Position numbers and translations under genes: made by a program. From positions 1-38,844 of the forward strand of contig NZ_JADEWO010000056.1 in NCBI RefSeq assembly GCF_015207605.1: a stretch of DNA of 38,844 bases, written 5' to 3'. The notes below the pieces were generated by a model, which saw only the letters and a program-made list of their open reading frames with translations, was not told the origin of the DNA and made no database searches. The stretch is from Oculatella sp. LEGE 06141. Its GTDB lineage: Bacteria; Cyanobacteriota; Cyanobacteriia; Elainellales; Elainellaceae. Below are positions 17,095-25,103 of this stretch, piece after piece; the stretch's first letter is position 1; each line of letters begins with the position of its first letter.

Positions 17095-17551
17095 TGTGGG
17101 TTGGGCAAACCAGTGGTTGTACGCAGCTTTGAATCACCCAAGCTCACCCTGAACCGAACATTTATCAGAACATTAGAATCCTAATTACTAGTTTTACCCA
17201 ACTTTAGGGGGTTGCTTACAGCCGAGTCGCTGGATCTTGTCCAGCAGGATTGCTGATGTTCCACGGTAACACCACTGTTTTTGCTCAGGTGCAATCCTTC
17301 GTTTCACCACCAGGTGGCTATAGGTGAATGGCACTGAAACAAAGCTGTGCCATTAGTATAGACCGGGCTTCGACTACGCTCAGCCCTCGTTGGTGAGGGC
17401 TGAGCGTAGTCGAAGCCCGGAATGAACGCACTTATTTCAGTGCCATTCGGCTATGGGTGCCTTCTCGCCTGTCTGCCTGGGTGCGGCACCGTTCCAACGA
17501 GAATGGAGCGGCTCATGCGACACTAAGCAAGGGAACTAACGCAAACAAACT
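17095..17551. other. Intergenic region between divergent genes, with nested palindrome
   Basis: About 457 bases between the divergent kinase and SDR genes. The central part is the nested palindromic element at 17320-17454. No gene is seen. Confidence 0.5.
17320..17454. repeat. Nested palindromic element (26-bp perfect inner, 20-bp outer inverted repeat)
   Basis: The inner arms, 17363-17388 and 17395-17420, are a perfect 26-bp inverted repeat around a GTTGGT loop, beginning CCGGGCTTCGACTACGCTCA. The outer arms are ATAGGTGAATGGCACTGAAA (17320-17339) and its inverse at 17435-17454, with two mismatches. Sequences like CTTCGACTACGCTCAGCC are widely scattered in cyanobacterial genomes. The arrangement suggests one palindrome inserted into, or evolved inside, another. 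Confidence 0.8.
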
Positions 17552-18373
17552 ATGAACGTCATCGTTATTGGATGCGGATATGTGGGTAAAGCGATCGCTC
17601 GACAGTGGCAGCATCATGGGTTTACGGTCACAGCTACAACTACCACACCTGCTCGAATTGCAGAATTGGAAGCAGTGGCGCATCGAGCCATTCTGTTGAG
17701 CGGTAACGATACCGCAACGATGCAAGCGGAACTGGAAGGGCAACACACCGTGTTGCTGAGCGTTGGCGCACCCAGAGCCGATGCCTATGAAGAAACCTAT
17801 CTGCAAACCGCGAAAACCGTGGTGCAAGCGCTGCAATCGGTGTCTAGCGTGCGACAACTAATTTACACTGGCAGCTACGCGGTGTATGGCGATCGCCAGG
17901 GAGCCTGGGTAGATGAAACCTCGCCAGTTGCCCCAGCCAACCGCAATGGCGAAATTTTGGCTGAAACTGAGCAACGGTTACTGGACGCAGCCAATGACCA
18001 GCTCAAGGTTTGCATTTTGCGGCTAGGCGGCATTTATGGCCCCGGACGCGAACTAGCCAAAATCTTTGCCCGAGCCGCTGGTACCACCCGACCCGGTGAT
18101 GGTTCCGATGCGAGTAACTGGATTCATTTAGACGATATTGTGGGTGCCATCGACTTTGCCCAATCGCATCAGCTCCACGGGATTTACAATCTGGTACACA
18201 GTAAACCGCTCACCACACGAATGGTGTTGGAGCAAGTCTGTCGGCAAAACAATTTGTCGCCAGTAACCTGGGATGCTACGAGTCAAAGCAACCGCCCTTA
18301 CAACGCCAGGGTGTCCAATCAAAAATTGAGAGAGGCCGGGTACTCGTTCAAGTATCCCAACATGGTTTTTTAG
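17552..18373 (+). CDS. NAD(P)-dependent epimerase/dehydratase-like SDR protein
   Basis: A 273-residue extended or atypical short-chain dehydrogenase, similar to the YeeZ group. The Rossmann glycine motif is IGCGYVGKAIARQW at residues 6-19. The core contains LIYTGSYAVYGDRQG and ILRLGGIYGPGREL, typical of sugar-nucleotide epimerases, and IHLDDIVGAI near 190-200. The standard YxxxK dyad is not clearly retained, as in many atypical members, so catalysis is doubtful. The start lacks an obvious ribosome site. The gene converges with and overlaps the stop of the histidine kinase on the opposite strand by 4 bases. Confidence 0.85.
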   Translation: MNVIVIGCGYVGKAIARQWQHHGFTVTATTTTPARIAELEAVAHRAILLSGNDTATMQAELEGQHTVLLSVGAPRADAYEETYLQTAKTVVQALQSVSSVRQLIYTGSYAVYGDRQGAWVDETSPVAPANRNGEILAETEQRLLDAANDQLKVCILRLGGIYGPGRELAKIFARAAGTTRPGDGSDASNWIHLDDIVGAIDFAQSHQLHGIYNLVHSKPLTTRMVLEQVCRQNNLSPVTWDATSQSNRPYNARVSNQKLREAGYSFKYPNMVF

Positions 18374-19902
18374 ACAGAAGCAGGGAGTCGCAGGGTGAAC
18401 GCTGTTTGAGCGGAAGGCGATCGATCGAGGGTGAGGGTGCCCTGGTGCGCCCGCACAATTTCGCGAGCCAAACTTAACCCCAACCCAATTCCCTCGATTT
18501 TTCGTGTTCTGGCTGGATCGCCCCGGTGAAACCGATCGAAAATGCGATCGCGATCGGCTGCTGGAATCGGGCTGGAAGCGTTACTGATGGTGACAATTAT
18601 CACTGCCTCTTGCAGGTGGGCATGAATTTGAATCCAGCCGTTGGGTAAATTGTATTTAATAGCATTGCTGATCAAGTTCTGCAAAACCTGGGTCAGCAAA
18701 TCGCGATCGCCCTGTACTTGCAATCCTGCTGCAATATCCGTGGTCACGGTTAAGTCCGGTGCTAGCAGTTCCATATCCTCTGCTATTTCCACCAAAATTT
18801 CGGAGACATTAACCTGGACGCGATACAAACTCATTTGTCCGGCATCCGATAGAGACAGCAGCAGCAGTTTCCGCACGATTTCGCTCAGGCGACGCACCTC
18901 ATCCAGCAAGTTGCCTAAGTTCTGCTGGATCTCGGAACCGGGTTCCACCTGTTGCAACGTTCGTTCTAGTTCGCCCTGTAAGATCGTGAGGGGCGTTTTC
19001 AGTTCGTGAGCCGCGTCCCCACTGAAGCGAGAAGCTTGCTTAAAACTGCGTTCTAGCCGTTCCAGCATTTGGTTAAAAACCTGAATCAAACCAACAAACT
19101 CCACGTCGATTTCAGTGACGGGAATTCGCTGATCTAGCCCTTGGGCTGTAACATTTTGAATGACATTCGTGAGCTGATGAATGGGCTGCAACGCGCTACC
19201 TGATAGCTTCCATGCCCCTCCAGCAATGAGCAGCAGGATACCGGGAATTGCAATTAAGAAGACATTACGAATCACCATCATTTCCTGATCGACGGCGTGT
19301 AAACTAACCGCGATCGCCACTGTTGTAGAGGGAAAAGCAGTGATGCCTACGCGCCAGGCTCCCGTTGTCGCTCGGTGGGTAACTATGCGAGGTTTGGGGG
19401 GTGGCCGCATTGAGGGGCGCTCAGGACGGAGCGACGAATGGTTTGACGAATGCTCTAATGATGGCGTTCGTGTGCGGCCTGGTGGTAAATCGGCATCTGG
19501 TGAGGAGGCATCTGGTGGCGAAGGTCGCCAGGACGATGAATCGTAGCCAGGAGAGCGCCATGATAAACCCAAATTCAGATCCGTAGGCCAGTCATCCGAG
19601 CGATAAAGTGTATGGCCATCTGCACGAACGATCCACAGCGCAATGGGAGCCGCTTCGTTTGTTTCAAAGTCACGGGCGAGTGAGTCTTCTAAGAACTGCC
19701 ATCGATCTGGTTCCTGCGATCGAGGTCGGGCTGTTCGCATCAACTGGTTTTCCAGGGTGGCATCCAAACGGCTGACCTTGGCATCATAAATTAACCACCA
19801 GGAGGCGGCCCCAAACCCGATTAAGGCACCACCTGCCAGAGCCGCAGACAGCAGCGCAATTCGCAGTCGAAAGGAGTGTCGCCAGTTGCGGAGATTGACC
19901 AT
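18370..19902 (-). CDS. Sensor histidine kinase (OmpR-partner type)
   Basis: A membrane histidine kinase of about 510 residues. TM1 is near 11-40 (IALLSAALAGGALIGFGAASWW) and TM2 near 215-238 (VFLIAIPGILLLIAGGAW), enclosing a periplasmic sensor region of about 175 residues. That region contains a proline- and serine-rich stretch (about 130-175). A HAMP domain follows, then the H box FSGDAAHELKTPLTILQ with H299, the N box NLISNAIKYN, and a C-terminal ATPase with GIGLGLSLAREI. The regulator's TGA overlaps its ATG as TGATG. A GTG three bases earlier is an alternative start. The coupling makes them a cognate pair. The architecture resembles cyanobacterial redox or metal sensors of the RppB/NrsS type, but the signal is not known. 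Confidence 0.9.
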   Translation of the reverse strand: MVNLRNWRHSFRLRIALLSAALAGGALIGFGAASWWLIYDAKVSRLDATLENQLMRTARPRSQEPDRWQFLEDSLARDFETNEAAPIALWIVRADGHTLYRSDDWPTDLNLGLSWRSPGYDSSSWRPSPPDASSPDADLPPGRTRTPSLEHSSNHSSLRPERPSMRPPPKPRIVTHRATTGAWRVGITAFPSTTVAIAVSLHAVDQEMMVIRNVFLIAIPGILLLIAGGAWKLSGSALQPIHQLTNVIQNVTAQGLDQRIPVTEIDVEFVGLIQVFNQMLERLERSFKQASRFSGDAAHELKTPLTILQGELERTLQQVEPGSEIQQNLGNLLDEVRRLSEIVRKLLLLSLSDAGQMSLYRVQVNVSEILVEIAEDMELLAPDLTVTTDIAAGLQVQGDRDLLTQVLQNLISNAIKYNLPNGWIQIHAHLQEAVIIVTISNASSPIPAADRDRIFDRFHRGDPARTRKIEGIGLGLSLAREIVRAHQGTLTLDRSPSAQTAFTLRLPASV

Positions 19903-20579
19903 CACGATTCTGGTTTGCGAAACCGATAGCCTACGCCCCGGATGCTTTCAATCCAGCCTGACTCACTCATTGGGTCAATTTTCCTGCGGAGTCGCTGAAT
20001 GCAAACATCAACAACATTGGTACTGGGGTTGAAATTATAGCCCCAGATGCGTTCCAGGATTTGGGTACGGGTGAAGACCCGACCCGGAGAGCGCATCAAA
20101 TATTCCAGCAGATTAAACTCGCGGGTGGTGAGTTCCACCTGTTGCTGGTTGCAGGTGACTTCCCGTGTGATGCGATCGAGTTTAAGCGAGCCAACCGAGA
20201 GCAGATTTTGGCGATCGCCCACACTTCGACGCACGACGGCATGAATTCGAGCAACCAGCTCTTCTACAAAAAACGGTTTGGCAATGTAGTCATCTGCCCC
20301 CAGGTTCAACCCTTCCAGCCGATCGTCCAGTTCGTTGCGAGCGGTCACCAAAATGACTGGCACATTCTGTCCGGCGCGGCGCAGGCTCTTAAGGATAGAT
20401 AGCCCATCCTTTCCAGGCACCATGATATCCAGCACAATCACATCATATTCATTGTCTATGGCCTGGATATAGCCGTCATCTCCGTTGTCGCAATAGTCAA
20501 CGACAAACCCCTGCTCCTTCAATCCGATTTGGACGAAGTGGGCAATTTTAGGCTCATCCTCAACGAACAGAACGTTCAT
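19902..20579 (-). CDS. OmpR/PhoB-family response regulator
   Basis: A 225-residue two-domain regulator. The receiver (1-120) has the acidic pair in FVEDEP, the phosphoacceptor D51 in VIVLDIMVPGKDG, and the conserved lysine in YIAKPFFVEEL. The C-terminal winged helix (about 125-222) has TTREFNLLEYLMRSPGRVFT and the recognition-helix region NVVDVCIQRLRRKI. A clear ribosome site (GGATAGGAG) precedes the ATG. It is the first gene of the pair with the overlapping kinase and is transcribed away from a small secreted-protein gene across a 147-base region. Autoregulation and control of that neighbour are likely by analogy with similar divergent layouts. Confidence 0.93.
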   Translation of the reverse strand: MNVLFVEDEPKIAHFVQIGLKEQGFVVDYCDNGDDGYIQAIDNEYDVIVLDIMVPGKDGLSILKSLRRAGQNVPVILVTARNELDDRLEGLNLGADDYIAKPFFVEELVARIHAVVRRSVGDRQNLLSVGSLKLDRITREVTCNQQQVELTTREFNLLEYLMRSPGRVFTRTQILERIWGYNFNPSTNVVDVCIQRLRRKIDPMSESGWIESIRGVGYRFRKPES

Positions 20580-20626
20580 AGCAGTCTCCTATCCCTTTTA
20601 CTGTACCCCCAGCATCCGCTGCACTA

Positions 20627-20644
20627 AATTACAGTTTTGTAATT
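20627..20644. promoter_or_regulatory. Candidate operator in divergent regulator/secreted-protein promoter region
   Basis: AATTAC-AGTTTT-GTAATT is a perfect 6-bp inverted repeat with a 6-base spacer, about midway in the divergent region 20580-20726. A TTGACT at 20673-20678 could be a -35 for the plus-strand gene, though no good -10 follows. The repeat is a reasonable binding site for the adjacent OmpR-type regulator or another dimeric factor, but the assignment is unproven. Confidence 0.35.
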
Positions 20645-20726
20645 AGGACGGTGGGCAAACTGTCATTTGGGATTGACTTAATCGAAGCATAGCCACATTA
20701 GAAGGCTCAACTTCAGGAGTTAATCT

Positions 20727-21200
20727 ATGACGATGAATCGCTGTTTTTTAGTCTTGTCTGCTATTCCTCTTGTAATGGGAACCTTAATCGCTGTTTCAGA
20801 ACAGGCGATCGCTCTGCCCAGCCAATCTGTAGTGGCACAGAATGCTGCTCCATCTCCGTCGCAACGAGGCCAGCAAGAAGGACAAAGGGGGCAAGGAGGC
20901 CAGCAAAGAGAAGGACAAAGAGGGCAACGAGGCCAGAGGGGGCATAGACCTCCAGATTTTGCAGCGGCGGCGGCACAATTAGGAACCACGGAAGCAGAAC
21001 TAAAGGAAGCCCTGGGACTGCCAACTGAACCGCCAGCACCGGGCAGCCGTCCAGCTAGAGGTGAGCGTCCGCGACCCGATTTTGCAGCCGCAGCAGAACG
21101 ATTGGGCGTAACTGAAGAGGCATTACGAGAAGCGCTGGAGGCAAACCGTCGGCCTTCGGACGATCGCCCACCAGGTGCCGCACAACCTGATGCCCGTTAG
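20727..21200 (+). CDS. Small secreted RGQ-rich protein with duplicated helical motif
   Basis: A 157-residue exported protein. Residues 1-38 are a signal peptide ending near ALPSQSVVAQ. Residues 43-74 form a low-complexity region built on Q-R-G-Q. Then a motif of about 22 residues appears twice, at about 76-97 (PDFAAAAAQLGTTEAELKEAL) and 117-138 (PDFAAAAERLGVTEEALREAL), with a proline-rich linker. The tail is also rich in Pro, Arg and Asp. The ribosome site AGGAG precedes the ATG. The gene is divergent from the OmpR-type pair, so it may be that system's target and perhaps a periplasmic feedback partner, comparable in arrangement to CpxP or Spy. No sequence relation to those is claimed. Function unknown. 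Confidence 0.8.
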   Translation: MTMNRCFLVLSAIPLVMGTLIAVSEQAIALPSQSVVAQNAAPSPSQRGQQEGQRGQGGQQREGQRGQRGQRGHRPPDFAAAAAQLGTTEAELKEALGLPTEPPAPGSRPARGERPRPDFAAAAERLGVTEEALREALEANRRPSDDRPPGAAQPDAR

Positions 21201-21220
21201 ACATCGTTTGAAAAAGTAGC

Positions 21221-21279
21221 CTCCCCTAAATTCCCTAAATTCTGGGGAACGTTGAACTAGACCTGGGGATTTAGGGAGC
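21221..21279. repeat. Short interspersed palindromic repeat
   Basis: CTCCCCTAAATTCCC near 21221-21235 is inverted imperfectly as GGGGATTTAGGGAG at 21265-21278, with the inner TTCTGGGGAACGTTGAACTA. This sequence type (CCTCCCCTAAATTCCC...CTGGGG) is a familiar dispersed repeat of cyanobacterial genomes. It could also serve as a transcription end for the secreted-protein gene. Confidence 0.55.
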
Positions 21280-21371
21280 AGGTTGAGTCACACTCATTTC
21301 TAATTGCTTGTCCCTACACCAGAGCCACAGTAGACTCATTACAATCCCTATGTTCCAGGAGTCTGCCACTC

Positions 21372-21617
21372 ATGAACGACTACACCCTAATCAGTTGCGA
21401 TTTTCATGATGAGCTAGAAGCATTGGCAACTCTGCGTCAAACCTGCCAGATCCTCTACCGCAACGAGGTCAATGAGCAGGTTGAAACAAACAGTCGAATT
21501 GCTGATGTTTATGCCTTCAACAAGGCCGATTACCTCAAGTTAGACGATGGCACCGAGATTCGATTAGATCACATTATTTCAGTCAACGGGAAGCCAGCGT
21601 CCTACAGTCTTGGCTGA
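21372..21617 (+). CDS. Rof-like (Rho-binding antiterminator family) protein
   Basis: An 81-residue protein matching the Rof/YaeO family pattern: an opening ISCDFHDELEALATLR, a central strand pair (CQILYRNEVNEQVE), a variable segment with KADYLKLDDGTEIRLDHIISVNG, and a short end. In enterobacteria Rof binds Rho and inhibits termination. Cyanobacteria in general lack Rho, so the target here is probably different, perhaps RNA or another Sm-like-fold interaction. It is preceded by an upstream AGGAG and stands alone between a repeat and a converging minus-strand gene. The family call rests on overall pattern and length and is moderately sure. Confidence 0.7.
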   Translation: MNDYTLISCDFHDELEALATLRQTCQILYRNEVNEQVETNSRIADVYAFNKADYLKLDDGTEIRLDHIISVNGKPASYSLG

Positions 21618-21655
21618 GCTAAACTCTGGTTGAATCAGCAACGGATCATGACTCG

Positions 21656-23395
21656 TTAAAACGGTGGTTCTGCGTGGAACTGAAGACGTTGTCCAGTTTG
21701 GGGATGCTCAAAACACAACTTCTTTGCCTGTAAATACAACCGATCGGTACCAATAGCGCTTCCATATAGCCGATCGCCCCAAATCGGTAGCCCCAATCCG
21801 TTTGGATCAGCCGCATGAACCCTGAGCTGATGGGTGCGTCCGGTGACTGGCATGAACACAACACGAGTAGAATGCTGATTGCGCTCCACCACTTGAAAGC
21901 GCGTTGTGCTGGGTTTGCCGCGTTGCCAATCTACTTTTTGGTAAGGGCGATCGTCTGGATCTGCCCACAGCGGCAATTCAATGACTCCCCGATCGACCCT
22001 GATGACACCAGCTAGTATCGCTTCATATTCTTTGTAAATCTGCCGTTGCTGAAACTGCTGGCTCAGTTGACGATAGCTAGGTAAATCACGAGCAACTAAC
22101 AGAATGCCGGATGTATCTTGATCCAACCGATGAACTGGAACGAGCGCCATCCCGTCCGATCGCCACTGGCGCAAACGGCTGAGGACACTATCCTGGCGAT
22201 CGCTGTAACGACCAGGTACCGAAAGTAATCCAGCCGGTTTATTGACTGCAATAATCCATTGATCTTCGTAAAGAATGGCCAACGCCTGACCGTCTGTTAC
22301 GGATAGGCCAGACTGCTCTGTGCCCCTCTCCTGAGCAGAAGTGGAATGATAGAAGGGAGTAGGGCGACCAAACCGGAGTGGCTCGGTTGGCCGCTGCGGT
22401 AGCCCTGACAGCAAAAATCCCATTAACGGCTGGCAACGTTCCGTACAGGCTCCGTAGAATTCTCCCTGAATCTTATCTCCATTGGTTGAAGCCGCGCCCC
22501 ACCAAAACTCGGCCATTGCCAATGGCACCAGCCCCTGCACGGCGGCATAGTGCAGCAGTTTAGGAGCGCAACAGTCTCCTGTTCCGGTAGGAATTGAACC
22601 GTGTGGCATCAACTGCTGTATGGACAGAGAGGTTCCCAGGAAATTGGTGAGGCTATAGGTGCTGTGCATCAATGATTGGAGCTGCCGGGATAGCTGCTTG
22701 CGCTGTTGTTTCAGCTCATGCATTCGTTGGTCGGCTTGCTCCACTACTTGTTGCAGGGGATGCAATGCGGCATCTCGTTGGCGCTTCAGTTGTCGTCGTT
22801 CCATTCCATCCCGGCGGCTTTGCTCCTCCAGTGGCTCTAAGGCAAGCGCCAGCGTTTGACCGCTCAGGGTAATAGACATTTGCTGCCGCTGGTGGTGGCG
22901 ATCGCCTTTGCGCTGTCGGTGAATTAGAGCCAGAGTGTGCAGGTGTGTTTCAAACGACTGGCGACTGATGCCATATTGCTGGCGTTCTGGCAAATGTTGT
23001 AAGGCTATCAGCTCTTGCTTTAGTGCATCCAGTTGAGCCAGGGTGCGAGCTTCCTCCAGGGCAACCTGATCTCGTCCTGGAATAGGTGGAACCCAGCCGT
23101 CTACCCTGCTGTTGCCGTTTAGCAATCCAGAAAACGCTTTGAGTACCCGCTGTTCTCCAGACGGAGTTTTGACTAAAAGCACGCCGTACATTTTACCTTC
23201 ACAAGGCTCGTCGGCACAGAGATGATGCATTAAACCACGGGCGATCGCCTCTGCTAAGGGAGTACGGGGTAACCTTAACCTGTCGCCGTTTTGAGGAGAA
23301 CGTCCTTCATACCAATACGCCACAGGTGAGTCACTCAAGGCAACATCTTGCGTAACAAACTCTGAAAGTGCATGAAGAACTGATGTGCAAAGCAT
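21656..23395 (-). CDS. RluA-family pseudouridine synthase with long N-terminal extension
   Basis: A 579-residue protein whose C-terminal part (about 365-575) is an RluA-type pseudouridine synthase that modifies uridines in rRNA or tRNA. Visible motifs are IAVNKPAGLLSVPGR, the catalytic HRLDQDTSGILLVARD with D425, and GRTHQLRVHAA. The extra 360 N-terminal residues include a coiled-coil-like stretch rich in Gln and Arg (about 200-245) and a region MAEFWWGAASTNGDKIQGEFY. The usual short S4 domain is not apparent. Fused versions of this size are known in cyanobacteria and some proteobacteria. The target RNA site is not predictable. Confidence 0.87.
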   Translation of the reverse strand: MLCTSVLHALSEFVTQDVALSDSPVAYWYEGRSPQNGDRLRLPRTPLAEAIARGLMHHLCADEPCEGKMYGVLLVKTPSGEQRVLKAFSGLLNGNSRVDGWVPPIPGRDQVALEEARTLAQLDALKQELIALQHLPERQQYGISRQSFETHLHTLALIHRQRKGDRHHQRQQMSITLSGQTLALALEPLEEQSRRDGMERRQLKRQRDAALHPLQQVVEQADQRMHELKQQRKQLSRQLQSLMHSTYSLTNFLGTSLSIQQLMPHGSIPTGTGDCCAPKLLHYAAVQGLVPLAMAEFWWGAASTNGDKIQGEFYGACTERCQPLMGFLLSGLPQRPTEPLRFGRPTPFYHSTSAQERGTEQSGLSVTDGQALAILYEDQWIIAVNKPAGLLSVPGRYSDRQDSVLSRLRQWRSDGMALVPVHRLDQDTSGILLVARDLPSYRQLSQQFQQRQIYKEYEAILAGVIRVDRGVIELPLWADPDDRPYQKVDWQRGKPSTTRFQVVERNQHSTRVVFMPVTGRTHQLRVHAADPNGLGLPIWGDRLYGSAIGTDRLYLQAKKLCFEHPQTGQRLQFHAEPPF

Positions 23396-23516
23396 AGCAA
23401 GGTTAGCTACAGATGAGATCAGAGAGCGGGAAGGACTCGTACATAGGTCGTAGTCCCACTCTAAACTATGACTTACTCTATTTCCTTACCCTATTAAACT
23501 GTAGGCAGGGCACATC

Positions 23517-23798
23517 TTAACGGGACGATTTCCACCATTGAGCAATGAGATGAGCAGAAACGGCACCAATCAGCCCAACTGCTAAAAAGCGAATCCAGTC
23601 GTTGGGAGCCTGAAACGTGCCTGAGGCTACCCTGTAACCAACTGCCGTCATTGCAGCTAAGAACAGGAGGCGAATCAGGTCTACATACGAGAAGCCTGAG
23701 CGATCGCGCCGTTTCCAGTCTTGATAAAAAACGATTGTATCTGTAATCAGAAATGAACCAATTCCTGCAAACACAACTAAACCCGCAAAGTATTGCAT
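23517..23798 (-). CDS. Small membrane protein, uncharacterised
   Basis: A 93-residue protein with three predicted transmembrane helices: about 3-25 (FAGLVVFAGIGSFLITDTIVF), 41-59 (LIRLLFLAAMTAVGYRV) and 68-87 (WIRFLAVGLIGAVSAHLIA). The loop between the first two is basic (YQDWKRRDRSGFSY). I do not recognise a named family. It sits upstream of the pseudouridine synthase gene on the same strand with a 120-base gap, and likely has its own promoter. Confidence 0.65.
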   Translation of the reverse strand: MQYFAGLVVFAGIGSFLITDTIVFYQDWKRRDRSGFSYVDLIRLLFLAAMTAVGYRVASGTFQAPNDWIRFLAVGLIGAVSAHLIAQWWKSSR

Positions 23799-24003
23799 GA
23801 ACTCATATTGATCTCAATCATGTTAGATGGCGATCGTGCCAGCCCTTTTTATTCAGAGCAGGAAGCTTTAATGACAGTACCTTACGACTGTACGAGTGGC
23901 ATCATCAAGATGATATAGTCCGTTGTGAATAATGTGGAGTCGCCTCCGAACGGCGATCGCACCACTATCGCACAATCATCCTGCAAAGATACAGCTAATC
24001 ACA

Positions 24004-25011
24004 TTAGCTTTCAGGCTCTGACAAATTAGATGGCGGTACATCTGCTGTTTTGTCCTGCGGTTGAAGGGTCTCTGCTACTCCTTCGGGTTCGTCCTGCGAT
24101 TGAAGTTGGGGTGTATCTTCTATCGGGACAGGATTGGGTTGAGGTGGTTCTGCCGCTGTTTCCTGGCTTGGTTTAGATTGAGGCGCTAAGAATTCTCGCC
24201 AGGCCGCTTTTGCCGCTGCACCCAAACGACTGCCCAACTGGACGGCTCCCTGGCGAGCAACCGATCCTAACTGGGTACCCATTCTGACTGTGTTTTTAGT
24301 AATGAATTGCCATTGTTTTTCAGCTTCTTTCTCGAACTGCACGGGATCAATGAGCTTGTTATGTTCAACGGATTCTCTGGCATTGCGGATGGCTTTGAGG
24401 TACGTTTCACGAGTCAGATTACCTGCGGCTCTTAACTCGGCAACCACCCTCGCATTGATGGCAACAAACAAGGCTTTGGTTTGAGTTTGTAAATCGTCCT
24501 CTGGCTCTGGCTCTGGCACTTCTACCTTGACAATGGCGGATGATTCTTCATTCACTAATTCAGCATGAATCACTTGCTCTGTCTCAGGTTCAGAACTGGC
24601 TGTGCTGTCTACGGGTGCTGTTCCACCGGGGTATCCTGTTACAACCGTTGCATCCAGACCCGACACCACCGTTTCTGCCAAATCTTCGGTAGGACGCGAG
24701 GTTGCTTCCAGCAAGAGAACAAAGTCGCCAATCCGTAGAGTATCCCCTAGTTGCAGTAAATGCTGCTGGTTCGCTATAGCCAGATTGCCATTGATCATTG
24801 AACCATTGCTGCTACCCAGGTCGCAAAAGTAGTACTGCCCATCCTGGCACCAGAACTTAGCATGAAGTCGGCTGATGTTAGAACCCTCCAGGACAAGACC
24901 GGAGTTGGGCGATCGTCCAACAAAACACTCCTCTCCATCTGCGATCGCATGAGTGAGATTAAGTTCTTTCGTTTCAGCTTGAGTTTCTGAATGGAGAACT
25001 TTGATTTTCAT
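24004..25011 (-). CDS. FHA domain protein
   Basis: A 335-residue cytoplasmic protein. The N-terminal FHA domain (1-105) retains the phosphothreonine-binding signature: GRSPNSGLVL, NISRLHAKF, and DLGSSNGSMING. After a linker comes a mostly helical region at about 180-275 (ALFVAINARVVAELRAAGNL, LIDPVQFEKEAEKQWQFI) and a Pro/Gln/Glu-rich tail. It starts MKIKVLHSETQAE, close to the MKVKVINAQTQIE of the neighbouring FHA protein, so the two are paralogs from a duplication. It lies 92 bases downstream of that gene on the same strand and is the last gene of the minus-strand block that begins with the injection-system genes. Its phosphorylated partner is unknown. Confidence 0.88.
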   Translation of the reverse strand: MKIKVLHSETQAETKELNLTHAIADGEECFVGRSPNSGLVLEGSNISRLHAKFWCQDGQYYFCDLGSSNGSMINGNLAIANQQHLLQLGDTLRIGDFVLLLEATSRPTEDLAETVVSGLDATVVTGYPGGTAPVDSTASSEPETEQVIHAELVNEESSAIVKVEVPEPEPEDDLQTQTKALFVAINARVVAELRAAGNLTRETYLKAIRNARESVEHNKLIDPVQFEKEAEKQWQFITKNTVRMGTQLGSVARQGAVQLGSRLGAAAKAAWREFLAPQSKPSQETAAEPPQPNPVPIEDTPQLQSQDEPEGVAETLQPQDKTADVPPSNLSEPES

Positions 25012-25103
25012 GGCTTCTGCTACCTGGTATCGTCCTAAGGGTCAACAGTAATCAGTTAAGAGTGAAGTCGAGGACTCCATGCAGTTTACAGTTCAAATAC
25101 GCT

